This document shows positions 33,342 through 45,200 of a stretch of 64,000 nt of DNA, in pieces. Position 1 is the first letter of the stretch; the number at the start of each line of letters is the position of its first letter. The DNA is taken from the NCBI GenBank assembly GCA_030267565.1, contig BRXU01000007.1:2170001-2234000 (forward strand), given 5' to 3'. The notes beneath the pieces are model-generated. The model saw nothing but the letters and a program-made list of their open reading frames with translations, was not told where the DNA came from and searched no databases. The DNA comes from Pleodorina starrii (taxonomy: Eukaryota; Chlorophyta; Chlorophyceae; Chlamydomonadales; Volvocaceae). A program made the position numbers and the translations under genes.

Positions 33342-36300
33342 CTGTCAAGCAATGTGGTCTGGGGCAGCTGCGGCTGTGCCTTCTCGCTCGTCCGTGGTCC
33401 CGTCGTCACGTCTTGTAAGTGAACGGATCGAACCGAGCCGGTAGATAACAGCCTTGACACTGTGCGCAATGACAATATGCACCAGGAGAGGAGATAGTGG
33501 TCTTTCGCTTTGCCAGCGATTTTGTTGCCGTGTGCGTGGGCCGGGGGACTAAACCTGTCAACCGTCAGGCGGTTGATGATACGGGTACATGATCTGACTG
33601 ACTGACAGGTGTTGGCCAGCTCCGAAGAGCGTGATGAGGTGAGGTGAGGAGGGGTGAGGTGGGGCCTGGGGGATCAGTACGTGATGGAGTGAGACGGGTC
33701 GCATACGAGCGTATACGAACGCCACGAAGTATCTGTACGGATGGCGTTGGCCGGCAAGGGCCTCACGACCGGTCCGTGGGTCAGGCTGCGCGCGGTGCCC
33801 CTCCGCAGGAAGGAGGAATGTATCTCTCTGCCCCGCTGTCAAGTGTCAGCCTGTGCAGAAGCGCCCCGCAAGCAACGCGGGTCCTCTCGGGTCGTGAGTT
33901 AGCAGCGGAATGCACGGGCAGGCTCCAGGCTGCCGTTGCGAAGTCTGATGGCAACGGCCGACATTGGATGTACAGGACTCAGTCGGGCACGTGTGTGGGT
34001 GTGAATTCTTCCTGAGTCGAAGGGGCCAGAGGGAACTCCGTTCCGCCCAGAGGTTTAGGAATGCTGGTATGCGCGCGCGACATGAATAGCAGGCGCCTTG
34101 GCTGAATAGCAGGCTTGACATCGGATGTAGGAATTTTCACGGCGCGCCGCTCACAGATGCTAGCTCGACCTCTTCCGCCCTCCTGTAACCCCGGGAGGGA
34201 ACCCGCGGATTGCTGCAGTGCGTGTCCGGCCTGTCGGATTCGTGATCCTGCGGGTGGGGCTGTGCACGGTTCACGCACGCCGCTGACCGTTAGGCGCCGG
34301 CGATGTCCTTACAATTGATCGTCGGCAGCCGGGCCTTGCGCACCGCAACCATCAACGCTTTATGGGCGCAGGATTCAGCGTCCTGAATTTCATAAGACTC
34401 CGTCGCGAACCCACAGACTAGTTGACATGAACCTCATTGGGCCCAGAAGACACGATTGTGTTAATTAGAACTTGGGGACAGTGTTGCGCGTGCGCTCAGG
34501 CATGCGTGCACGTTTTTGTTTCGACAAATAATAATCAACATAGGTTGCAGCAGGCACAGCGGCACCCATGCGCCCGGAAACTAACGATCACCGCCACACT
34601 TTCTTTGATTGAAGCTACATCAATCTGCGCCCTGCTAAGGGACACCTAGGGACACACGTGCGTACGCCCCGCGGGATTAACACTGCGCAGCATACGGACG
34701 GTAAGTACCGTCGAAACCACCACATACGGTACCAAGAGGTAAGCGATTATCCCCACCGTGTCGCGCCTGCAAGGCTGCAACCGCGCAAGACTGGATTTGG
34801 CAGCAGACAGTCCCTGCGTTGATTGTGTCACGCGGGCTCCCTTTAGTTCGTGGACACGTGCCCAGGACGAAACGAATTATTGCCCAGACAGTCCAAACGT
34901 GTTGTGGTCGCACACCCAACCATGTCTCTATGAATTTAGGTAGTACAGTGCCGTACCTGCAAGTTGCCACCGGCCCAGCCATTTACGGTATCACCTTCCC
35001 CCGCACACATCATCACAGCCGGCGCAACACTACGGGTTGTTGCTTTCACTTCTGCTACTGCTGCGTCCGCGCACCCCTTCAAAAACTCACTTCGACACCA
35101 CGGTGGATACGACACCCGACAATTGAAATAGCTCCGGATCCATGACATCCAAGCAAATGACGTCAATGACGCCCATGGTCCCAAATCCGGCCCCTTTCCT
35201 GACCTTATTTCGGTTTGCACAGCGCCCTGGCCCTGGCCCTGGCCGTAAGAAATGAAGACCGCCGGGATGCATGGTAGTGTGGTGCCACCGAGGGTGCAAC
35301 TGTGGATCACTTGCTGTGTGTGTGTGTGCACATGCCGTGTGTGTGCACATGCAGTGTGTGCACATGCAGTGCGTGTGCACATGCAGTGTGTGCACATGCG
35401 CGCAAGGGCTCTCTGGAAGAACCGAAACTCATCTTCGCATGTTGGCAACTCATGGGTCTCCTTCACAAGGTCACCCCCACACCGTCGGTGCACCCTCAGC
35501 GCATCCATCCAAACACAACCCAAAAATGAGCATACGTCTCCAAAGCCGGACAACGGCGAAATCAATGCGATACACCCCCAAAGCCATTACTGCGGAATCG
35601 CGGCATAGAGGAAATCTTCATATGCCGCCAACATCCACCACCCACCAAGCCGATGACTATGAGCAACTCAAAAACAACTCGCAATGCAAACCAGTCCAGG
35701 AACCGCCCCTCCCTCTGCCCACCTTCACGCCCACCAGGTCTCCTCACCAAGTCGATACACAACACCCCGCTGTCGAGTGTGCACGGCGCATACACGAACG
35801 CCGGTGTGCCGTTGCCGACTTCGTGGGGACGTTGGGCACAAGGAGTTCACAAGGCAGCCCCCACCTGCCACCAAAGACATGTGAGGGGGTTTCAGCGGCT
35901 GGTGGCCCCCGCTAACAGCCCCGCTCACAAGGGCATGTATCGGCTCACGGCAAATTGCGCATGCGTGTCTTTGGCTGTCTATCAAATATGCCCCATCGGT
36001 ACAGCCTCTTCAGTTGAAGGGCAGGGCAGGGGGTCAGCAGGCACTGCTGACGACTCATATAGGTTCTGTCAGACACATCGCGGCTTCCTTATTCCTTGGG
36101 TAAACTCAACGCGGGGTTAGGGAATCTACAGCACACACAAAAAGGAAAGGCCAACCACCCGATCAACCGTGCCGCTTGCCTCTGCAGCAAGACGCCACTG
36201 CTTGTCTTGTACTTGTATGGCGGCAAGACGGCGAGCCCCACGCCACCTACCCACACCGCCCTCCCAGCCACGAGCCACGGCGCTCCCTCCATCCATCCGT

Positions 36301-36658
36301 CTTCAACAGGCCATCTCCCAAGCAGCACCTCGCGGCCTGGGTTGCAACACCATGCCGGGGGCCCCTGGCCTGGGCATGGCCAAGCGCAGCCGTCCCGAGC
36401 GTCCAAGCAGGACTAGGAAAACTCACCCCGAGTTCGGCATCCGGGCATCACTGTCTCTTCACCTGCTGCCAGCATTCGGACGCTGCTGGACACCTCAGAT
36501 TCACGCCGGTCAGATTCATATCTGAGGCTGGGTTTCAGAGGCGCGTGCGGCACGCATGACGTCGACTGGCTGGCTGGCTACCCGTGGCCTCTTACCATGG
36601 CGCGCAAACGTTGGGTAGCCAACCTTCCTCGAAGCGACGAGCGGAGCAGGACCCCGCA
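33342..36658. other. Long gene-poor interval
   Basis: No ORF here shows recognisable content or a splice-consistent chain. The left end should hold the SdiA-family promoter. The right end should hold the 3' UTR of the macroglobulin gene. A GAGGTGAG-type purine repeat lies at 33630-33665 and a TGTGCACATG minisatellite at 35315-35400. Confidence 0.45.
35315..35400. repeat. TGTGCACATGCAG minisatellite
   Basis: About five units built around the palindrome TGTGCACA, spaced 15-20 bp apart and preceded by a (TG)n run. Confidence 0.85.
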
Positions 36659-39215
36659 CTAGGCGACCGGGCGGCTGCAGTCCGCGCGCCCGAAGCCGGG
36701 GTCGCACCTGCACTTTCCAGTCCTCAGATTGCACATCCCTCTACCACTGCAGTCGTTCTGGCAGGCGATGGGCAGCGGCAGCGCCCCCGCGTAGGTGGGT
36801 TTGGCGCAGTCGGCGCATACGGTGAGGTTGGTGGCGGCCGTCATGCCCAAGAGCTCTGGCTGGTTGTCGGCGGAGGCGCGGATGGGCGGGAACACGAAGG
36901 AGCCGGGCGTGGCGGCCACGGCCTTGATCGTCACGCTCGAGGTGCCGGCGCGGAGCGCCAGGTAGGAAAAGGTAACCAGGTAGGGGCGGGTCTCCTGGGA
37001 GGGGCACACGGGCCACCACCACCAGCGGAACAAGCTGGACCAGCTGTCGATCCAATTGGCGCCGCAGCTCAGGCCCAGGCCGCCCGGGCTTGCGCCGGTG
37101 CCGGCCGCCTCCAGATTCGGGTCGATGGGTTCCAGTCCTGCCGGCATGAGGATGGACAGGGTGACGGGTCCCAGGTCGTCGGGGCTGGTCAGCTGCACCG
37201 TGAGGGCCACCATGGAGCCCAGGGGCACCGCCGCCAGGCGCTGACCCGTGGGTCCGCCGGTCAGCGGGTCGGCCATCTGCAGTGCCGCCTCCACGAACAG
37301 GCCGCGGTAGGTGGGGAAGGACAGCAGCTGGGCGGGCACGAAGTGGAGGGAGGCGGCCACCGTCACCTCGCCGCTGCCCGTCACCTGGGGGGTTGGGAGG
37401 GGTAATGGTTAGCAGTGAGCCAGTGACGCAGAATGATATGAGGGGCAACACCACGAGGCCTGAAAGGCCACAGCACATAACCTGCCCAACCACGAGCTAG
37501 CGTGTCCACTACCCACACCCCTATCAAGCTCATCTCGTTGCCTGTTCCATTCCAAAACCCACTGTTGCACGCAGTCGCACGCCAAGCCTGTCCGAGCTCC
37601 TGTCCCATACATACATACACCATCGAGAGTCCCACTCTCTCGGGCATCCGTTGGGAGCTGCAGCTTTCAAGCTGGGGCTCCTAACCCCCTCAGCCCAACA
37701 ACCCCCCTGCCTCTCTACGACCCCACGTCCGTACGACCACAGCCCTTCATCCCCCGTGCGACCCCTGCCGCTCGGATATCCAGTGGACCCCGCCCCCATC
37801 CACCCACCCACCCACCCACCCACCTCGAAATTGAGCGCTGAGACTTCGTTCGTCGGCGGCGCCGGAACGTCCTCCCAGGCGGTGGTGTTGCTGACGGGCC
37901 GCGTGCTGCCGCCCACCTTGAAGGAGGCCTGATGAGCGCGACAGGGGAAGGCGCCACGGAGGCCGCGGGGGCCGCGGAGGAGTGAAGGGTGAGGCAGGTT
38001 ACAGGTGGCTTCTTCGCGCCGCGTGCTCATGTCGCAGCCCAGCGAGCTGGCGTCGCAGTTTTACAGGGATTACCGCGTAGTCCGTCAGGACGGTGCCATA
38101 ATTGCAAAAGCCGCGAAGCGTCAAGCTGAGGTAGGTTGGTGCGCAGCCCCCCCTAGGTACAAGCCGACGCCTAAAGGCGCAGCGGCTGACCTGGCCGTAA
38201 GCTAGATAATCACCCAGGACACACCACCCACCACCACCGCAACAACAACAAAACCAAATTACCAAGCGAGAAAAACCCAAGTTCCGGAGCACTCTTTTAC
38301 CTTCAGCACGGTCAGCCCGTTGACGTCCGCCGACAGCTCCAGGTTGGGCTTGCTGCTGCCGCGCGCCCTGTCGTACTCAGACAGAGCCGCCACCGCCAGA
38401 GCCTGGTCCCGAGGCGCGCTGGCCACGTACAAGGCCCCGAAGCCGGCTCCGCTGCTGCGCGCCGGATTCGCCAGGTAGGCCGCCAGCTTCGGCAGCAACT
38501 GGTGAGTGACGCCGGCGCGCAGCAGCAGCAGCAGGCTGAGGGCCTGGTCCTCGAGCGACGATGCGGCGGAAACACCTGCAGTACAGGGATCGTACAGCGG
38601 TTCCGTACCGGCCTGGATTGCGAGAGTGACGTCACAGGCTCAGTCTCAGTCTCAGCGCGCGCTCCTTCTCCCTGGTATGGGGCCACATTTGCGCCCCTGT
38701 CTCATCTCGTCATCTGCTGCATTCGCGCAGGCGCGCCCCAGCCCCGCCCCAGCCCCGCCCCCGACCGGCACCTCCAGCAACGTCATCACGCGCACCCACC
38801 CGTCCCCGCCGCCACGTAGGCTGTACGGCCCTGCACCCGGAGCGCCGAGGTGACCTCCTGGACGGTGACGGCCACCAGCTTGGGGGAGGGGTTGGCGGAG
38901 GGGCCCATGGCTTGCAGGACCAGGGAGGTCAGAACGCGAGCCTGAGGCGGCAGAGGAAGGGCCAAGGGTCAAGGGCGGGGCGCGGCGGGGATGGGTGCGG
39001 CGGGCATCGGTGGGGACGCCGCTGTCGTGCGGGGCGACGGGCGCCACAGACGCAGCGCGGCAGCTGCGAATGCGCCTCGCGTTCCGATGGGTGGGCAGGT
39101 TTAACCCCATCAACCAAGCAGGCATTTTGGCCAGCCGCGCACGCGCAGGTTGACTGGCCCGCACAGCCGCGCAGCTGTGACTGCTTCTACGGGTACTAGC
39201 CCGCACAGGTCCCTC

Positions 39216-39247
<32 letters not shown>

Positions 39248-42200
39248 CCGCGGCGCCCCCCGGGGTACCTGGCGGCTCATGCTCCGGTTGTTCCTGACGA
39301 GTGCGGCCAGGGACAGGTCATCGCGGATCTGATCCGAGGCGTCCGATGGCACCCAGCCGCCGCCCAGAGCCAACCTGCAGGACAGGGCAGGGGCAGGGCA
39401 GGGGAATGGAAGGGCATGGAAGGGCATGGAAGGGCAGCGCAGGCCATACAGCATACACATGCCCTTGACACCCTGGATGGCTCGCGCAGCCTCTCGCAAT
39501 CTCCCCCCACCACACACGCACACACACCTCGCCCAGGCCAGTGTGTCCCAGTCGCTGTACGGCCCCGGGTTGTACGACCGCTGTCGTGACTCGATCGCGT
39601 CCGCCACCAGCTGCCTGGCCACCGCCCCCCGCCACATCGGCATCTGGTCGGACTCCAGGGAGGCCCAACTGGCCGCCATGGGGACCAGGGAGGGCGGCAG
39701 CTGCTGCTGGGCAGGAGCAGAAGAGGAGGCGGAGGCGGAGGCGGAGGGGCGCAGCGCGGGCCCGTGGAGAGTCGCCAGGAAGAGGGCCCAGGTGTTGAGG
39801 TACAGGTCGGTCCTGGGGCGAGCAGGATGTGGAAGGGACGAGAGGATCAGCATCGCAGGATGGGGTTACTGTGTCGCCGATAAGCAAAAAACGAGAAAAA
39901 GGACTTCATGGCAGCGATGGAAAATGTGCGCGCCGCTCCGCACGCAAGGCACGCTCGATCTGTTTGACTTCAAGCGCGCGCGGTCCTAGTCAACATGTAC
40001 GGCGCCGCATTCTCCCGCATCAGCCCTACCGAGTGGGATTCCAGCTGTTCCACCGGGCGGGGTCGCTCCACATAAGGCCCACATCCGATCGGGTCAGCTT
40101 CGTGAGGTCCTTGAAGGCGGACGCCACCGCCGCCGACTGAGCCTCGCGGAGGGGCTGATCGTAGTACGACAGTACGGCGGGCAGGGTGGCCCACATCACG
40201 GCAGGTACGGCAGACGCGTACGACCTGGTCGTATACAGTACCGGGGCGTGAGCGGGCAGAAGGGCCAAGAGGTAAGGTGGTGCCACAACGAGAAGGCGGA
40301 CGTGCCAGTTGCGGCGCCGAGTACGACAGCGAGCGGACGCCACGGAGTGCAACCCCCTTTCGCCCCCGCGCCCAGCCCAGCCGCTTCGCCGTACCTGTCA
40401 GCTTCGGTCTGCAGCAATGTGTCGTACATGCCGGCGATGGCGGGGAAATAGCCCACGCCAGCGGTCAGGTTCAGTCCGCCTGCGACAACATGAGCGATTT
40501 CAGAGGGAGGAAAGAAATGTGTCGTACATGTTGGGAAGCAGCCGGCAGGAAAAAGGAATGCCTGGAAGCGGGGCGGCGAAGAGCAAGACGACAATGGGTC
40601 GGGAACACCGGAGACGGCAAACTGCCGCTGCAGCTGAAAGCCGGCGCGCGGGCAGCAGGCGCCGGCAGCCGCGAGCCACGCCTTGGGCCTCAGGCAGCCA
40701 GCAGTGGCTCCACTGTACATTCCGGCAGCAAGGGAGCAAACCCAACTGTGACAGAGACAGAGAGAGAGAAAAAAACACACACAGAGAGAGAGAGAGAGAG
40801 AGCGGCAAACGTTCTCCGTTCCTCGCTCGATAGGTAGGTAGCTAGGTAGCCAGCGAGCTCACCGCTTCCGGGCACCGCGGCCGGCAGGTCCATGCCCTCC
40901 TGCCACTGCACCACGCCACTGCCGGCTTTGGGGGGCGGTGACGCGGCGAGTGTGAAGGAGGTGGCCACCCACACGTCCCCTTGCTGGCCTGTTGTGTCGG
41001 GGGTTGGGTAGTTGGGGTGGTGGGTAGTTGGAATTTGGGGGACGGGGCAGGCGGATGGCCTGGGGCCCGGGGCCCCGGGTCAATGGGGCCCAGGAGGGGG
41101 CGGAGGAGCAGCAAGCGAAACAAGCACACGCTCTTGCCGTCAAGCTCTCCGCAACAGTTGCGACACGTAAGAAGATGGTTCCCATCCTGCGCCGACCCCT
41201 TGTCGCTTTGGCCCCCTTCCACCCAAGGGCACAGTCACCACAGCCTCTACAGCCTCCGCCAGGAACAGGCCGAACAAGCCAACCACTCCTGCACGCTCCA
41301 CCCCAGCCCTCAGCCCCCAGGCTCCCCCACTTACCCATGACCCTCAGCTGGGTCTGCAGCGCATCCGCCCCTCCGCCCGGTTGGCTGTCCCGAGCTGTGA
41401 AGGTGAGGTTGGCGGAGCCTATGGCGCCAGCGGAAAGCGGGAATCGAACCTGGGTGAGGAGAAAGCAGATAGCACAGCGGAGGACGAAGGGGACCTCAGC
41501 GAGGGGGGGCGAAGGTGGGGGGAGGGGTAGAGGGGTAGAGAGTGCTGGCACCAGCGAGGGAGCAGCGGCAGAGTGCGGGCCGCGGACATGAGCATGTGAG
41601 CTTGCGCTCCATCCGATATATGGGTATTACGCGGCATGGAGGTGATGGAGCGGCAGCACAGCTGGGCAAACTCCTCCGCCCACCGCACCTCATGCTGCAG
41701 ACCTCCCCCCGCTGCGAAGGTCACCGTCTGGCTGGCGGCGCCGGTCAGGGACAGCGGCGCGGCGGAAGCGGAGGCCGAGTCCAGCTGCAAGGAGGGGGGC
41801 AGGGAGGGAGGGAGGGGGCTGAGGTAAGCTGGAATGGCAAGGCAAACCGCGAAACCGGGGCAGCAGGGGGGTTGGGCTTTTAGGAAACAAGCTAGAGAGT
41901 GCATCTGGCAGAAGAAGACGCCTGGCCAGCCACGAGAGCAAAGAAACCTGTGCCGAAGGCAGTCCCAGCCCCGTGCGAAGGTAGCCTACATGTATGTGTG
42001 TATGTACGTACCTGTATGGTGACTGTGACTGCCGCGGGTGCGGAGCCCACCGTGACCAGCACCCCCGCACTGAAGCTGTCCCCCACCCGCACGAAGCGGG
42101 GCAGGGAGGGGGTCAGCGACAGACGCCGCCGGACCGCCAGCCGGGCCTCTCCGGAGCCGTAGCGGCCACCCGAGGAGCCGGACGCGGCAAAGGCCCTGCG

Positions 42201-45200
42201 CGGGTGGGCAGGCGGATGGGGAAGAGGAAGAGGAAGAGGAGCAACGAGTGTTGGAGGCCAGGACGGGAGGGCGGAGTCGTGTTTTGGTGTGAGGAGGACG
42301 CGACCCATTGATTCGGAAAGGAGTGTATTTAAAGGCGCCGCTGGATTTGGGCAGATGATCGGATTGAAGCCCTTAATAAGGTGGAACGCAGCAGATTGGA
42401 GCGAGAACGAACAAAGACGGGATATACGCGATGCAGCAGCAGCAGCCACCATTACCAGTGTGTAGAACCTCGGCAGAGCATCCGCCGCCATTCGGCACCA
42501 CCAGAAGTTGATAGCGCCGCAGCTCATAGCTGCCGCGGCGCCAGCAGCATCCCGCCCACGACCGACCCGCGGATCAGTCTTCCGACCGACCCGTGGGCCA
42601 GTCCTCGACCGACCCACGGGTTTGCGCACCATCGTCCCGCGGGTCAGTCCATGATCGACCCGCGGGTCGGTCAAACTTATTCGCGGTTCGCCGACGCACC
42701 TGAGGACAAACGTGCCCAGATTCTGGGGCGCGGTGAAGGTCACACGTGCGGTGCCGTCGGCGTCAGTGGCGGCGGTGGCGAAGAGCGGCGTCACCACGAA
42801 CCCCGACTGGTACCGCACTGAGACCCCCGAGCCGGCGCTGCCGCCATCATTCCTGGCGGCGCTGGGCGCGGCGCCGCCGCTGCCGCTGGCACTCTCGATG
42901 GCGCCGCTGGTCACTCCTTTGGGCCCTGCGGCCGCCGCCAGCATCTGGCCCGCCATATCGGCGGTTGCGACCATGGCTGCGGTGGAGGTTGGAGAGGGCT
43001 CAATGAGACAGACGAGCCGCAGGCGGGTAGAGGAAAACAGCTCAGTTCAGCGCAGCTCGGCGCTACCGCTACCTACGCAAGCTGCTGTTCAGGTGTTCGG
43101 GGCAAGCATGGTGGGGAAGGAGTTGGATGGGTGGAAGATACCAGCATCCCAGTTGGTAGCTAGGCTGATCCCAGCTGCTAGCCTGAATTAGAGGAGGGGG
43201 AAGGGGGGACTCACTTGGCAGGCGCTCGGGGTAGAAGCCGCTGCCGTACCAGACGTTGTTCTGTAACAAGCGGGTGTAGATATGGATGACGGGGACGGGG
43301 CGGGGGAATCAGGGGTTGAGGGTTGTTTTAGGGTTTGGATTTGCATGTGGGGTTGGGATTGGGATGGCAGGAAGACATCAGAGACACGGAGTTGTTGGGT
43401 GGGAATCTCATACAAGCGGAGCCCGGAGATGGCGTGGTTTGGCCTGGTGGAGTTGGCTGGGATGGGAACGTGTGTATGTGTGTGTATGTGTGTGTGCTCG
43501 AGGGTGCGATGCGAAGATCATCGTGAAATCATCGTGAAATCATCGTGAAATCATCGTGAAATCATCGAGCAAAGGCAAGGGCAAGGGCACGGGCGGGTGT
43601 GCATGCGTGCATGTATGGGTTGGGTCGTTGGGTCGGAGGAAAGAGCATCGGGCCGAGGCAGCCCCCGGTCTGTGGGTGGTGTGTGGGTGGTGTGTGTCGG
43701 AGGGGTATTGGAAGGGCACCAGCATTTCCGGTCACGACCGCCAGCAGCGGCAGTGGCAGCCCACGTTTTAGCCAGCCCCTTCAGCCTCCTCGCACGCCAA
43801 CGTGCGGTCTAACCGAAAGCGCAGCTTCCCCCACAACCCAACCACAACCACACACACACCACCCACCGGCATGGAGGTGAGGGCGGTGCTGTAGGCAGAC
43901 AGGTAGGTGGTGTCGTTGGTATCGACAGCGCTGTCCGCGTACTGATGAGGACGGACGGCGGTGTCCAGGGGCAACCAGGGATCCAGGCCAGTCAACCTGG
44001 GGTTACAAATAACGAAATACGATACCGCAGCGGAGGGACGGCGGCGACGTTAATAAACGTCAGCATCGGGTGCCAGAGTACGAGAGGCTGAACAGGGGGC
44101 GGGAGTACGGAGTACGAAGTACGGAGTACGGAGCATGGTGGGGTGGGGTAACAAATCGCAGCTGTGGAGCGGAGGCGACATATTGGCGGAAGAAGGGACC
44201 GGATTTTGTACGACGGACAGACAATTTGACAATTAAATAATCAGACAATCAGACATGAGGGATGACGCGTGTTTAGAAATTCGCGCGTGTGCACTCACCG
44301 CGCCATCAGTTTGTCGTACACCGCCCGTACAGCGCCGGACGCCAGGCGGTACGCGCTGATGCCGTGCGCGTTGACGTCGGCCGCCAGGCGCAGAACCATC
44401 TCCTGCTCCGGGTGCGGCAGGCCGTACGGCATCAGATCCAGAAAGGCCTTATCCACGCCGTACACCGTCACCTCCACGGAGCCGGCAGTGGGTGCGGGCG
44501 CGTCGGCCCCGAGTCCACTCCTGACGGTCACTGAAATCTGCATGAATGAATGCATCAGGTGTTGATGGTGCGTCAGGGCGTCTTGCCTAAGGGTTTTAGG
44601 GTCTGGGTGTTATGCCGTATGCCGTATCACCAGCGGCGGCATCGGCTGTGTCAGCTGCTGCAACGCAGAGCACAGGGGTAACAGGATCACTGACATGCGG
44701 TATTAGACACGAGAAACGGACGGTCCGTTCCCCGCCAGCGAACCCCCACCAATCCACCAACCCCGCCTGCACTCCGCTTCCAATGGCCCCCCTTCGCTCC
44801 AAAAGTAGAACCCACCTCAGCCTGCGCGCCTGGTTCCACCGCCACCACCTCCACCCCCTCCACATCCCGAATCGTCCAACCGCCGCCCGCATCCGCGGCG
44901 ACGCCGACGCTGACGGCCAGCGAGTTGTCTGGGCGCACGTCCAGCACCGCGCGCAGTACGTGCGAATGCGGCGCGCGCGGATCGAACAGGGGACTTGTCG
45001 GCACCAGCGCCGCCGCGTCGCCTTCGCGACCGGCGGGCGGCAGGCGGGGCACTTCCAGTACGGCAACAAGGCTGGCGCCACCTAGAGCCTCCTCACCCAG
45101 CGGCCCCAGACTCAACTCCACCAGGCCGGCGGCAAACTGCGAAATTGAATAACAACGACAGGTATAGGAATAAGGATAAGAATTGCCTCATACGACCTGG

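Larger units (their letters stand above)
36659..41784 (-). other. Macroglobulin exons 27-37 (thioester-like solenoid and C-terminus)
   Basis: Exons: 41784-41689, 41449-41335, 40988-40863, 40479-40395, 40224-40030, 39812-39528, 39374-39269, 38941-38800, 38575-38301, 37928-37824, 37384-36659. Exons 27-28 join as LQHEVRFPLSAGAIGSANLT. Exon 29 gives GMDLPAAVPGS. Exons 30-31 give VGYFPAIAGMYDTLLQTEAD then YASAVPAVMWATLP, where other members have the thioester loop. Exons 34-35 hold the helical repeats. Exon 37 is the terminal beta-domain followed by one six-Cys EGF-like unit and stop TAG. The exon-34 donor at 38800, not the nearer GT at 38815, keeps the phase. Confidence 0.88.

Noticed and set aside
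36584..37405. 273-codon plus-strand open frame
   Set aside because: It is the complement of macroglobulin exon 37, whose EGF-like unit and phase fit the minus strand.
40395..40479. Possible thioester loop in macroglobulin exon 30
   Set aside because: The exon reads TAGVGYFPAIAGMYDTLLQ and has no Cys followed by Glu-Gln. Neighbouring exons 29 and 31 have none either.
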